A DNA stretch of 64,000 nt from Dyella tabacisoli (GCF_003350925.1 NZ_KZ857173.1:682001-746000); one strand, 5' to 3'; positions 45,234 to 54,493 are shown, numbered from the stretch's first letter. Translations and numbers: made by a program. Notes: generated by a model not told the origin, from the letters alone.

Positions 45234-45635
45234 TCAGGCGGGGAAGCGATTGCCAAACATCGGCAATCCACTTTTGGATTCGGCTTGCGTTGCTTCGTCT
45301 TGCAGTACGTCCCAGTGCTCGGCGAGCTTGCCGTCTTCGATGCGCACGACATCCGCGGCGATCCATGCCGCTGGACGTCCGATGCCGGAGAACCGTCCAT
45401 GCACGATGACGTAATCACCCTCGGCCAGGATCAGGCCGTGCTCGTAACGCAAGGTGCCGGGGATGCTGCGAACGAGGTTGAACAAGCCTTCGCGGCCCGG
45501 TTCGATATGTGCGCTGTGCTGGATGTAGTTACCAGACCAATAGCCTACGGCGGCTTCGTAGTCTCGCTTGTTGAACAGTGTGTCGAATGCCTCGAGGACA
45601 AGGGCTTTGTTCTGTTCGGATGAGGTCTTTGACAT
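45234..45635 (-). CDS. SnoaL/NTF2-like protein
   Basis: A 133-residue NTF2-fold protein of the SnoaL-like type (KALVLEAFDTLFNKRDYEAAVGYW, YIQHSAHIEPGREGLFNLVR, and KLAEHWDVLQDEA with the typical HWD). Such proteins act as small cyclases, isomerases or hydrolases, or simply bind ligands. GAGGAAG lies before the start. It is the first gene of a two-gene operon with the SDR enzyme. Confidence 0.85.
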   Translation of the reverse strand: MSKTSSEQNKALVLEAFDTLFNKRDYEAAVGYWSGNYIQHSAHIEPGREGLFNLVRSIPGTLRYEHGLILAEGDYVIVHGRFSGIGRPAAWIAADVVRIEDGKLAEHWDVLQDEATQAESKSGLPMFGNRFPA

Positions 45636-45744
45636 GGTCGCTTCCTCTTCGATGGTTGGTAGTTCAGGTGACGGTGTACTTGGTGCGGATTCGTCGATCT
45701 CACCCTAAGCACTCGGGTTAGCTGCTGGCATTAGCCTCAAATCA

Positions 45745-45762
45745 CAATGGTGACCACCATTG
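45745..45762. promoter_or_regulatory. Probable TetR operator 1
   Basis: Perfect palindrome CAATGGTG-AC-CACCATTG, about 100 bp before the TetR start and 110 bp before the NTF2-like start. The half-site is repeated in operator 2. Confidence 0.7.
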
Positions 45763-45798
45763 ATGTGAGTTATCATGGCGCCACCTTCAGGCCATTGT

Positions 45799-45816
45799 CA
45801 ATGGTGATCGCCATTG
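45799..45816. promoter_or_regulatory. Probable TetR operator 2
   Basis: Near-perfect palindrome CAATGGTG-AT-CGCCATTG, sharing the CAATGGYG half-site with operator 1 and spaced 54 bp from it start to start (about five helical turns). It lies 47 bp before the TetR start, fitting autoregulation. Confidence 0.68.
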
Positions 45817-45862
45817 TCATTCCATGCAAACCATGGCCGGGTTGCCAGACAGGAGTGGTCAT

Positions 45863-46456
45863 ATGGGCGTTTCAAAGCAACAAGCCATTGAAAACAAAAG
45901 ATCTATTGTCGCCGCCGCGGAAAAACTCTTTCGCGAGCGTGGCGTAGCGGCAGTGGGCTTGACCGAGCTGACCAAGGCTGCCGGCTTCACCCAAGGCGGC
46001 TTCTACAACCACTTCAAATCGAAGGACGCCTTGGTCGCTGCCGTCATGGAGAAGGCGATGGAAGATGGTGCAGCCCAGCTCATCGCCGGTATCCAGGCGT
46101 CGAAGACCAGCGCGGCCGATCCGATGAAGCGGCACATCGAGTGGTACTTGTCCCCGGATCACCTGACCAACATCGAAGCGGGTTGCCCATTGACAGCGTT
46201 CGCCGGCGATGTCCGGCGACTTGGTAAGGAGGCGCGTCAGTCCTATGCGCGCGGACTGAGGTGGAATGTCGATCAGCTAGCGAACGTAATCGACGACGAG
46301 AACCCACAAGAGAGAAGAAGAAAGGCCATCGCGCTATTCAGCCAGATGGTTGGCTCGCTGATGCTTTCGCGTGCAGTGGCCGAGGTTGATCCTGACTTCG
46401 CCGATGAAATACTGAAAGATGGACGCCAGCAACTGCTGCAAGCCATCAAGGCCTGA
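45863..46456 (+). CDS. TetR-family transcriptional regulator
   Basis: A 197-residue TetR-family repressor. The N-terminal HTH region reads IVAAAEKLFRERGVAAVGLT, ELTKAAGFTQGGFYNHFKSK, followed by a helical ligand domain with GCPLTAFAGDVRRL, as in the branch that controls oxidoreductases and efflux. The start at 45863 has AGGAG 8 bases upstream; an in-frame start at 45824 would lie inside the leader. Two palindromes between it and the NTF2-like/SDR operon are its likely binding sites. Confidence 0.92.
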   Translation: MGVSKQQAIENKRSIVAAAEKLFRERGVAAVGLTELTKAAGFTQGGFYNHFKSKDALVAAVMEKAMEDGAAQLIAGIQASKTSAADPMKRHIEWYLSPDHLTNIEAGCPLTAFAGDVRRLGKEARQSYARGLRWNVDQLANVIDDENPQERRRKAIALFSQMVGSLMLSRAVAEVDPDFADEILKDGRQQLLQAIKA

Positions 46457-46678
46457 GTAAAACCAACGAACTCAAAATAAGGGGTCAGAAAATAAGGCGA
46501 CAGTGACATTTACCCCAAAAGAAAATCTCACTGCCCCCTTTGTTTTTGCGCGTCAGGCGTGCCGGCTGGATGCGCGACGACTGCCAAAGTCATGCCCATC
46601 GACACGCGCGTAAATATCTACGGTGGTGATAGCGTACTTGCGATGTGACGATTCGCCGATCCTACCTGTGAGGGCCGT

Positions 46679-47941
46679 ATGCAGCACCATCTCTCGACTG
46701 CATTGTTTGGGCTTGTTGCACTATGCACTTCAGCGGCCTGCATGGCCCAGGCCACGCCGACGCCGACGCCTCCATTGCGAGGCGCCGCATTAGACAAAGA
46801 AGTACAACGGCTGATGGCTGAAGGGCACGTACCCGGTTTCGCCCTGGCGGTGATCGAGAACGGTAAGGTCGTACACCTGCGTGCTTACGGTGAACGCGAT
46901 ACACAAAAGAAACTGCCGCTGACCGTCGACACGGTGATGTACGCGGCCTCGATCACCAAGGCTGCTTTTAGCTACAGCGTCATGAGCCTGGTCGATCGAC
47001 AACGCCTGAACCTGGACACGTCGATCGCCGATCTGTTGCCCAAGCCCTTGCCCGACTACCCCAAATACACCGACCTCACCGACGATCCGCGCTGGCGCAA
47101 GATCACCCCGCGCATGCTGCTAAGCCATAGCACCGGGTTTCCCAACTTTCGCTCCTATCCGCCTGACGGCAACGGCTACGACCCGAATAGCAAGCTGAAG
47201 ATTTACGCGGAACCGGGCAGCCGTTTCGCTTACTCCGGCGAAGGCATCAATCTGATGCAATTCGTGCTTGAGAACGGTCAGGACACCGATGTTGTGACCT
47301 TGATGCAGAAGCAACTGTTCACCCCTTTCGGCATGACCCATAGCAGCATGACCTGGCGCAAGGATTTCGCCGACAATCTGGCCATCGGTTATGACGAATC
47401 GGGCAAGCCACTTGGTCACAAGCAACGCGAGTCGGCGCGTGCCGCCGGGTCGATGGATACCACGATCAGTGACTATGCGAAGTTGTTGGCGGGCATGGTG
47501 CGTGGCGATGGACTGAGCGCCAAGACGCATGCCGAGTGGCTCAAACCCGTGCAACGCATCCGCTCCATCCAGCAATTTCCCACGCTGGATACGGCAACCA
47601 CCACGGACAATGACGGCATCAAGCTCTCCTATGCGCTGGGGGTGGCGGTATATCAATCGCCCCAGGGGCCGGCCTGGTTCAAAAGCGGCCATGAGGAAGG
47701 CACCAACAATCTCGCACTGTGTCTGCAACAGTCTCGCAACTGTGTGCTGATCATGAGCAACAGCTCAAACGGCGAAAGCATCTACAAGTACGTGATCGAC
47801 GCCGCCCTTGGACCTAGCTGCTTTCCGTGGTTCTGGGAAAGCGATATTCCGTATGACCATCCCGAGTGGCGCCGCCCCGAGCATCGAAACCAGCCACATC
47901 CGCCCTGCGGCGCCCCACAACCGCAACCTACCGCTGCCTAG
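46679..47941 (+). CDS. Beta-lactamase-family serine hydrolase, exported
   Basis: A 420-residue class C beta-lactamase/esterase-like hydrolase. It has a signal peptide (FGLVALCTSAACMAQA), the serine motif S91-ITK94, a second motif candidate in FAYSGEG, and the HxG-like element FKSGHEEG. MLLSHSTGFPNF is a hallmark of the family. A proline-rich C-terminal tail after the domain is unusual. The substrate may be a D-peptide or ester rather than a beta-lactam. It is a single gene with a GAGGG site. Confidence 0.85.
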   Translation: MQHHLSTALFGLVALCTSAACMAQATPTPTPPLRGAALDKEVQRLMAEGHVPGFALAVIENGKVVHLRAYGERDTQKKLPLTVDTVMYAASITKAAFSYSVMSLVDRQRLNLDTSIADLLPKPLPDYPKYTDLTDDPRWRKITPRMLLSHSTGFPNFRSYPPDGNGYDPNSKLKIYAEPGSRFAYSGEGINLMQFVLENGQDTDVVTLMQKQLFTPFGMTHSSMTWRKDFADNLAIGYDESGKPLGHKQRESARAAGSMDTTISDYAKLLAGMVRGDGLSAKTHAEWLKPVQRIRSIQQFPTLDTATTTDNDGIKLSYALGVAVYQSPQGPAWFKSGHEEGTNNLALCLQQSRNCVLIMSNSSNGESIYKYVIDAALGPSCFPWFWESDIPYDHPEWRRPEHRNQPHPPCGAPQPQPTAA

Positions 47942-48009
47942 CCAGGGCGTGCACGCGTAACTTTGGGATCGAAACCCTATCAACGCACATGTCAGCGTGG
48001 AGATGAGAA

Positions 48010-48921
48010 ATGGGTACGTGGGGAAGTGGACTCTACTCGGGCGATTTCGCCATGGATCTGCGTACAACCGTTGGTGCGGTTGCACGACTGCCTTACGACG
48101 CCGACCGGCTCGTCGATATCCTGTGCGAGACGGAGCCAGGAGCAGCAAACGATTCCACCCATGAAGACCACCTCACCTTCTGGCTGATCGTTGCGGATCA
48201 GTTCGCTAAACGCGGCATCGTTTGCGACCGCGTGCGGGAGAATGCGCTGCAGATTATCGACAACGGTGCGGATATCGCCAGACTTCAAGAGCTTGGCATG
48301 AATGAGCCTGGTCTCCGCAAGCGGCGTAACCAGCTACAAAACGTGCGCACGCGAATAGCAGCGGCGAATGCTGCCAAGCCGCGCGCCGTCCTAAAGAAGC
48401 CACAACCGCTATTGATGGATGTCGGGGACGTGATCGCTTACCCGATCCGACGCGGGGCTCCAATCAACCCTTACTACACCACCATCCGAATGGAGAACGG
48501 CCGGCCCTGGATACAGGACGGCTGGGGAGTAGCGGTAATCATCGACCGGGGACGCGCCTTCGAATTTCTGTCGTGGTACAGGCCACTGACCATGGCGGAG
48601 GCCAGCAATGAGAAGCCGCCATTGGACTCATTGCGCGGCAATGTGCGTTGGCGGCTCCAACAGCCGGGAACTTGCTCGGCGAGTCATTTCAAACGCATGG
48701 AGATAGAGAAGATCGGCAGTCTGGCGATCGATCCGGGGAAGCTGAAAAACCTCTGGCCGCGACTTAGTCCTGGAACCCTGCATGCGGCCAGCGATATTTC
48801 CCTGGGGAATAACTTGCGCGCAACTCCCCATGGCGAAGAAGAACCCAAGCGGTTCAAGCGCCAAGACTTGATCACCAGCCTTGAGCAGATGCTATGCGAC
48901 GAGCATCGCCCCGCCACATAG
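48010..48921 (+). CDS. Hypothetical protein with DUF4259-like N-terminus
   Basis: A 303-residue soluble protein. The opening MGTWGSGLYSGDFAMDLRTT resembles the DUF4259-type start (MGTW..G.F..D.A.D). The middle is a basic helical stretch (RKRRNQLQNVRTRIAAANAAK), followed by a beta-rich part (MDVGDVIAYPIRRGAP, GWGVAVIIDRGRAFEF). Function unknown. A GGAGATGAG site precedes the start. It converges on the next secreted protein gene. Confidence 0.7.
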   Translation: MGTWGSGLYSGDFAMDLRTTVGAVARLPYDADRLVDILCETEPGAANDSTHEDHLTFWLIVADQFAKRGIVCDRVRENALQIIDNGADIARLQELGMNEPGLRKRRNQLQNVRTRIAAANAAKPRAVLKKPQPLLMDVGDVIAYPIRRGAPINPYYTTIRMENGRPWIQDGWGVAVIIDRGRAFEFLSWYRPLTMAEASNEKPPLDSLRGNVRWRLQQPGTCSASHFKRMEIEKIGSLAIDPGKLKNLWPRLSPGTLHAASDISLGNNLRATPHGEEEPKRFKRQDLITSLEQMLCDEHRPAT

Positions 48922-48932
48922 TCCACTACCCT

Positions 48933-49430
48933 TTACCTCTTTGAACAACTTTCATTCTCGCTAGTCACACCGACGAGTTGCCCCTTGGCAAACTCCAGAT
49001 TGACCGTCGCGCTCTGCGAAGTCGTTGGCGCGCCATGGGATGTAAGGCGATTAATGTTTAGCTGGATAAGCACCCCCAGACGATTGCACTTGGTGAAATC
49101 ACCTTTAATCAGGGTGCGACCGACTAGCTCCGCGTTGATGCGAGCCAATGAGGCAGAAGTTACTTCAACAGAGTCCAGCGTGACTCGGCTGACCTTAAGC
49201 GTGTAGTAGCCCGAATCGTTATCGAACTCCTGATCTATTGAATACGAACCTTTGCCTCCGTTGCAGGTAAATGACACTTCTTTCTTAATTGACTGAGACA
49301 CGGCGAAGTGACTATCTAAATTGTCCTGCACTATCTTGGCTGGACTGATGACAACGGGAGCAGTCGTTTGCTGAGCGCTAGCGAGTCCAACCATCATGAT
49401 CGATGCCATGATTGCAGCCGAAATCTTCAT
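48933..49430 (-). CDS. Secreted hypothetical protein
   Basis: A 165-residue exported protein with a signal peptide (ISAAIMASIMMVGLASAQ) and a soluble domain containing VSFTCNGGKGSYSI, FTKCNRLGVLIQLNIN and a final ENESCSKR; the three cysteines could pair. The start at 49430 has GAGG 7 bases upstream. No family recognised. Confidence 0.65.
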   Translation of the reverse strand: MKISAAIMASIMMVGLASAQQTTAPVVISPAKIVQDNLDSHFAVSQSIKKEVSFTCNGGKGSYSIDQEFDNDSGYYTLKVSRVTLDSVEVTSASLARINAELVGRTLIKGDFTKCNRLGVLIQLNINRLTSHGAPTTSQSATVNLEFAKGQLVGVTSENESCSKR

Positions 49431-49597
49431 GAATAACCTCAAGGAATAAAGACACCGTTCTTCAGTCCGACCGCCTCAAATCACGCCCCCGCACTGAAGC
49501 CGTGAGATCAGGCGATCAATAACGCGGAACTGGATTATCTAGCGACACCTTTTTTGCCCCTCGGCCAGAGCGCGGCACACGAGGCAGACCCATACCA

Positions 49598-51445
49598 TCA
49601 ATTCAACGGAGCCAGGCGCACGGGCATGGGAAGCATCCTGTGACGGTATTGGGGCGCGTTGCCTGCAACTAGCCAAAAAGCCAACAAAGCAGGCAGGCCA
49701 AGAATTAATCCGGTAACGGCCCATGCCAGGATGCCCATGCCACGACTACCGAGGCGGCTTGCATAGGCAGCGGACAACGCTGCGCTAAGCAAAGTCATGA
49801 TGGTCGCCAGCCACAGCACTTCTGGCGGCGGTAAGTTGGGGTCGGCTGGGTTCAAACGCTCGTGACCTGCGAAGAGTGTGGTCGCCCATTGAGTGACGTG
49901 CTCGATCACAGGCGAGATCCACATGTCGATATAGCGAAACCACACGGGAAAGTCTTGCGTGATGGTACGCGTGGCGATCATTTGCCAGCGCCCTTGCCGA
50001 TCCACGTGCAGTACATATTGCGCCCGCTGGAACGACTCGTAACGGAGCGCTCGGTAATACGCCATCGACACTACGTAGCCATCGTCGACATCGGCTATGT
50101 TCACGCGCGACAACACGTTGATCGGTCCCTGCAGCGGGACACGCACGCCGACCCTTCCATCATGTTGCGCATTGGCGTCTGCGTCGATGTGGAGCGCCTG
50201 ATCGCTTAAGGCCAGCACATGCGTGCCGATCATCATCGGTGGCGCAGCGAAGACTTCACCGGCGGAAAGAGTCTGCCACGACTCTACGGCGCGCGAGTGC
50301 TGGTCATAACGCCAAGCCATGTTGTGGCCCAGCAGGGTCACGCGATCGTTCGTCTCTGATGGGTCCAGAAACGCCATGGTCGGGGTGGGAAACATAGCGG
50401 CGCCTGGTGGCGTCAACCGACCACGATCACTGAGGCCGTCAGCCAGTCCATGACCCACGAACTGCATCCGATCGTGGCTGAAAGTCCAGCGTGCGTCGTT
50501 GGTCTCATCGGCGAAACTGAGCGGCGCCAGGTTGGTGAACTGCTGACGCTCGGGCAACGCGTCCAGCATCGGTCCGTAGCGATCCACTTTGCCCGACTGA
50601 ACTTGAGTCAACCAGCGCCCCGCTGACGAATCCTTGCTGGCGCGCAGGCCCATGACCAAGAGGGCTTTGTCCGTAGCCCGCTGGCTCTCCTGCGCAGTGC
50701 CATGCTCGGGTGCGGATGCCGTCGCTTGTGCCGACCCCAACGCAATCCAAGTCATTTGCAAGCCGATTCTAAGGGCCGCGACCAGCACGACATAGATACA
50801 TACGCTGGTTGGGATGAATGCCGCGATCAGTGGCAGCGGGCGGGCCGGTGCGCTGACGCGGTCTGGCCGAAAGGTTATCCATACCAGCGTGGCCATGCAG
50901 CCGAGAACCAGTACCTGTAGCAGTAGCGACCACCAGGCCTGTGCATGTGCCTGCAAGATCAGCAGCAAGAACACCAGCGCGCCAAAGCCGTACCTTCGGT
51001 TCGCCAACGCAAGGTAGCCACCCGTCAGGTATCCAATCAATGCCACCAACAGCGCAGGTAGCGCCATCAGCCAGTGCCGAGTGTCGACCACTCGCGCCGT
51101 GGCTTCCGTTTGCCACAGCGCGATCAGCAAGATCGGCAATGCCGTGGTCACGGCTAGCCATACCGCACCAGCAGCGAAAATCGCGCCGCCGATGCGCCAT
51201 GAGGGCAGTGGCCGGTGGATAAGCTGAGCCCAAGCGGCCGGCTTGGTGTAGCCGGTGATCTGGTAAAGGCCCAGCAGAAGTCCTCCAAGGGCATAGCAGG
51301 CGCCAATGACGATGTAGCCGATCGGCGCCTGTTGAGCCAAGTCGTTGGTCTTGGACATGAAGCCGAGCATCAGCAGGTGGCCGACACCGGCGATGGCGGC
51401 CCAGATACGAAAGCGGCGCAATTCGGCCGCAAATAGATGCCACAT
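49598..51445 (-). CDS. ABC-2-like membrane permease with large periplasmic insert
   Basis: A 615-residue membrane protein. About six to seven hydrophobic segments fill residues 1-240 (IAGVGHLLMLGFM, IGYIVIGACYALGGLLLGLY, LPALLVALIGYLTGGYLAL and others). A ~260-residue soluble domain follows (TNLAPLSFADETND onward), and C-terminal helices close it (ATIMTLLSAALSAAYA, MGILAWAVTGLILGLPALLAFWL). The insert looks like a beta-propeller-type read-out but has no assigned family. It ends the GntR-ATPase-permease operon and should pair with the ATPase as an exporter or sensor. Confidence 0.75.
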   Translation of the reverse strand: MWHLFAAELRRFRIWAAIAGVGHLLMLGFMSKTNDLAQQAPIGYIVIGACYALGGLLLGLYQITGYTKPAAWAQLIHRPLPSWRIGGAIFAAGAVWLAVTTALPILLIALWQTEATARVVDTRHWLMALPALLVALIGYLTGGYLALANRRYGFGALVFLLLILQAHAQAWWSLLLQVLVLGCMATLVWITFRPDRVSAPARPLPLIAAFIPTSVCIYVVLVAALRIGLQMTWIALGSAQATASAPEHGTAQESQRATDKALLVMGLRASKDSSAGRWLTQVQSGKVDRYGPMLDALPERQQFTNLAPLSFADETNDARWTFSHDRMQFVGHGLADGLSDRGRLTPPGAAMFPTPTMAFLDPSETNDRVTLLGHNMAWRYDQHSRAVESWQTLSAGEVFAAPPMMIGTHVLALSDQALHIDADANAQHDGRVGVRVPLQGPINVLSRVNIADVDDGYVVSMAYYRALRYESFQRAQYVLHVDRQGRWQMIATRTITQDFPVWFRYIDMWISPVIEHVTQWATTLFAGHERLNPADPNLPPPEVLWLATIMTLLSAALSAAYASRLGSRGMGILAWAVTGLILGLPALLAFWLVAGNAPQYRHRMLPMPVRLAPLN

Positions 51446-51467
51446 GTTGCGATCCTCGAATGTGTGT

Positions 51468-52379
51468 TTAGGCAGCTACGGGCATGCGATGCCCTTTCGC
51501 CAGGAAGCCGTTGACGGCGCGGTCGAGGCTGACCGGCATACTTTGCGTGGAGCGCGCTCCATGTTGCTGCAGGAATAGTGCGAAGGCATCGTCTTGGTCC
51601 AGCACCAGATAGTGGTGCAGCCCGTCAATGCGCTGTACTTCCAGCAGGCCAGGGATTGAGCTCGGGTCAGGTCCGCGGAAGGGCATCTCGGCGATCCAGT
51701 ATCGGACGCGGGCGCGGAAATCATCCGGCGGTGACGTATGACGCAACGCGCCACGCTCAAGGATCACCAGGTTGTCCGCAACACGCTCGATTTCGTCCAT
51801 CTGGTGCGAGCAATAGACCACCGTGCATGACTGCGTTGTATTGGAGTAAAGCAACGCCTCAAGAAATGCGCGTTTGGCGACAACGTCAAGACCCAGCGTC
51901 GGCTCATCCAGAATGAGCAACTTCGGTTGCTGCGCCAGATTGACCGCCAAGTTCACACCGGCGCGCTCGCCACGAGATAACTCACTGATGCGTTGGCGGG
52001 CTCTGACGTCGTAGTGGCCGATGACCTCATCGTAGATAGCCTGGTCCCAGTTCGCGTAATGCTGTCGCTGCATCGCTATGAGTTGTTCGACGCGCATCCA
52101 TGACGGCAACGTGTGCTCCTCGTTGACGAAACCGATGAGGCCGCGGTCTGCTGGCGTCAGTGCATCACTAGCGCGCCCCAGTACCCACGCACGCCCTGCT
52201 GTCGGCTGCAAGAAACCCAACAGAATGCGAAAGAGCGTGGACTTACCGGCACCATTGGCACCAACGATGGCATGTATGGCACCTGGGTCCATGATGAGAT
52301 TCAGATTATCCAATGCCATCTTGTCGCCGAAGCGCAAACTCAACCCTTCGGTGCGGATGACAGGAGTGTGGTTGCTCAT
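51468..52379 (-). CDS. ABC transporter ATP-binding protein
   Basis: A 303-residue ABC ATPase. Walker A is VGANGAGKST near residue 40; the signature is ELSRGERAGVNLA, Walker B is LLILDEPTLGLD and the switch His is in CSHQMDEIERVAD. A C-terminal extension of ~80 residues is typical of the YtrB/CcmA-like antibiotic-response group. The start at 52379 has GAGGAGC upstream. It is the middle gene of the operon with the YtrA-type regulator and the 615-residue permease. Confidence 0.92.
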   Translation of the reverse strand: MSNHTPVIRTEGLSLRFGDKMALDNLNLIMDPGAIHAIVGANGAGKSTLFRILLGFLQPTAGRAWVLGRASDALTPADRGLIGFVNEEHTLPSWMRVEQLIAMQRQHYANWDQAIYDEVIGHYDVRARQRISELSRGERAGVNLAVNLAQQPKLLILDEPTLGLDVVAKRAFLEALLYSNTTQSCTVVYCSHQMDEIERVADNLVILERGALRHTSPPDDFRARVRYWIAEMPFRGPDPSSIPGLLEVQRIDGLHHYLVLDQDDAFALFLQQHGARSTQSMPVSLDRAVNGFLAKGHRMPVAA

Positions 52380-52392
52380 TGCGGCTCCTCGC

Positions 52393-52800
52393 TCAGGCAG
52401 ACAGGCGTGACACAGCACGCAGGGCGTCATCTAGACGGGCGAGAGCGTCGCTGGCGGGCACGCCCAAAGCGACGACCTCGTTGACGAATCGATCAATGGC
52501 CTCGGCAAGGCGACGCTCGCGTTCGGCCGAAGAGAATCTTGCTCTCGGCGCAGTGACATACAGGCCCAGCCCCTGCCGGGGTTGCAGCCATCCTTCTGCC
52601 GTAAGTTCGGCATAGGCTTTGGCAACGGTGTTCGGGTTGATCGACAACTGCTGGGCGAGGCCTCGCACGCTAGGTACTTGCATGCCTGGTTCGAGTTCAC
52701 CGCGGGCAACCTGCATGCGTATCGCATCGACGATCTGCTTGCTGATAGGTCGAGAGTCACCGGTGGCGACACTTATCATCAAGGGATTAGTTCTCGCCAT
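52393..52800 (-). CDS. GntR-family regulator, YtrA subfamily
   Basis: A 135-residue YtrA-type GntR regulator. The wHTH covers about residues 10-75 (PISKQIVDAIRMQVARGELE, SVRGLAQQLSINPNTVAKAY, AELTAEGWLQPRQGLGLYV), with a short helical dimerisation tail and no FadR/HutC effector domain. The start at 52800 has GGAG 7 bases upstream; the longer reading adds an implausible leader. It probably represses its own ABC operon through the palindrome just upstream. Confidence 0.9.
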   Translation of the reverse strand: MARTNPLMISVATGDSRPISKQIVDAIRMQVARGELEPGMQVPSVRGLAQQLSINPNTVAKAYAELTAEGWLQPRQGLGLYVTAPRARFSSAERERRLAEAIDRFVNEVVALGVPASDALARLDDALRAVSRLSA

Positions 52801-52814
52801 GGGGCGACTCCATA

Positions 52815-52843
52815 CATGTGTACTGTGCGTACTAGTACACATG
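52815..52843. promoter_or_regulatory. Probable GntR(YtrA) operator
   Basis: 10-bp perfect arms CATGTGTACT and AGTACACATG spaced by 9 bases, with an inner perfect palindrome GTACTAGTAC at 52829-52838. It lies 15-43 bp before the GntR start, the usual place for YtrA autoregulation. Confidence 0.72.
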
Positions 52844-53005
52844 ACTGATGAGCACCTGTCAACAAGGCTCCAAGCGATTTTTCGCACCAAAGCGATCATT
52901 GGCGCTTTCGCCCCAAGATATTGTTTGGCGCCATCGATGGCATGACATGGGTCAGGTCGCCCCCTGCGCGTCGACGTGCGCGAAGTGATACCCAACGTGG
53001 CGGAT

Positions 53006-53257
53006 GTTGGGGTTCGCGGTGATGCCTAATACCGCGCAACGTTGCAGTTGCATGTGCACATGGTCCGATGCGCTTTGCGCCATGTCGATCATTTGGCGAT
53101 GACAGCGAACACGCTGGAGAGGTGGTTGAAATCCACTTCGGCGTTCGGGGTAGGTTGGGGTGAGCGCGAGCGAACCCCAACGTGGCGCAACGTTGGGGTT
53201 CGCGGTGATGCCTAATGCCGCGCAACGTTGGGGTTCGCTTTGCTCACCCCAACCTAC
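53006..53257. repeat. Palindromic MITE-like repeat block with 16-bp inverted ends
   Basis: GTAGGTTGGGGTGAGC (53150-53165) and its complement (53242-53257) bracket inner arms built from GCGAACCCCAACG. A ~38-bp stretch beginning GTTGGGGTTCGCGGTGATGC occurs twice, near 53006 and 53190. No transposase is present. With the GntR operator it accounts for the gene-free 52801-53338 interval. Confidence 0.75.
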
Positions 53258-53338
53258 GCATCATCCAGCATCTCGTTGATATCGTCGCGCAGGCTCTCGG
53301 GCGTGGACCTCTTAGATCCGCCGAGCTGTCACCTCTGT

Positions 53339-54493
53339 TTAAGCCATCCAGATGTCATTGAAGACACGACTGAAATTGAGTCCAAGCACCTTTTCCGCCA
53401 CCCGCGCACTGTAGCCGTGACTCAGCAATGCATCGGCCACTCGCTCCAGCTTGCGCGGGGTATTGAGGTCAGGGATGTAAAGAGGACGGTTTTCACCCGG
53501 CGCGGCAACTCCCTTTTTGATTCGCTCCTGGGTGTACGCCGCCATCGCCTTGAGGTCACTCTCCGTGACTTCAAAAACGTTTGTATCGGTACCCATGCCG
53601 ACATGATCCTCGCCGCAGACATTCAGCGCATGCGTCATATGGCGCATGTAGTCTTCGAGCATGGGCTGCCTGGTGTCCTCCGTTAGAAACGGCAGCATAT
53701 AGATGCCCATGACACCGCCCTTGTCGGCAAGCGCCTTCATCTCGCGGTCGTCCTTATTTCGCGGATGCGAAAAAACAGCGCGGCAGCCTGCATGAGAGAT
53801 GAGCACGGGCTTGGTCGATAGGGCAATGCCGTCGGCCGTGGTGGCCGTATTGGCGTGACTAAGATCCAACGCCACGCCCAAGGCGTTCATTTTGGCTATG
53901 GCCTCGCGCCCCAGCTTGGTGACGCCATCCGAATCGCCGTCCAGACAACCGCAGCCCAATGGGGATTTGTGGTTATAGGACAACTGCATCACTAGAACGC
54001 CGAGCTTTCGGAATAGCTCAATGCGATCGAGCTTGTCCCCCAACATGGTGGCCGCCTCAAACGAAAAGATCAGGGCGACTTTTTTCTCGCGTTTCGCGCG
54101 GCCAAGATCGTCGTGCCGGGCAACTTTGATAAAAAGATCAGGGTATCTTTCGATCAGATTCTGCGCATCGGCGATGTCGTTCACCGCCTCCTCAAAGGAC
54201 CCCTGAAATCCACCAAGGGTTGTCTTCAGCGCAGTAATTCCGCAATCGCGCACGACCGCCAAGTCTGCTTTCGTTTGCTCATTGCAGCACAACTGACCGA
54301 TCGACGGCGTGCTGTTGCCATCGAGAACCAATGCGTCGCGATAAAGATGGTCGCCGAGTGTTGGCGGCGGGACGCTAGCCGGACTGGGTTGGCGACCGGC
54401 TTCGCCCGAGATCGCCACGGGTGACATGGCCGCCGCAAGCAATGCCTTGCCTGAAAGCGACAGAAACTTCCTACGTGCTCCAAGTCCGCTCAC
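53339..54493 (-). CDS. Membrane-dipeptidase (M19) family protein, atypical metal site
   Basis: A 384-residue exported protein of the renal/membrane dipeptidase family. A GTG start at 54493 behind two GAGG sites gives a Tat-like signal (ARRKFLSLSGKALLAAA). Retained landmarks are the Glu in IFSFEAATML, the His of LDLSHANT and that of ISHAGCRAVF, and GMGTDTNVFE. The N-terminal zinc pair HxD, normally in DGHxD, is replaced by D58-G-N60-S-T62, so the binuclear site is incomplete. It may be inactive or use a different site. Monocistronic. Confidence 0.82.
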   Translation of the reverse strand: MSGLGARRKFLSLSGKALLAAAMSPVAISGEAGRQPSPASVPPPTLGDHLYRDALVLDGNSTPSIGQLCCNEQTKADLAVVRDCGITALKTTLGGFQGSFEEAVNDIADAQNLIERYPDLFIKVARHDDLGRAKREKKVALIFSFEAATMLGDKLDRIELFRKLGVLVMQLSYNHKSPLGCGCLDGDSDGVTKLGREAIAKMNALGVALDLSHANTATTADGIALSTKPVLISHAGCRAVFSHPRNKDDREMKALADKGGVMGIYMLPFLTEDTRQPMLEDYMRHMTHALNVCGEDHVGMGTDTNVFEVTESDLKAMAAYTQERIKKGVAAPGENRPLYIPDLNTPRKLERVADALLSHGYSARVAEKVLGLNFSRVFNDIWMA

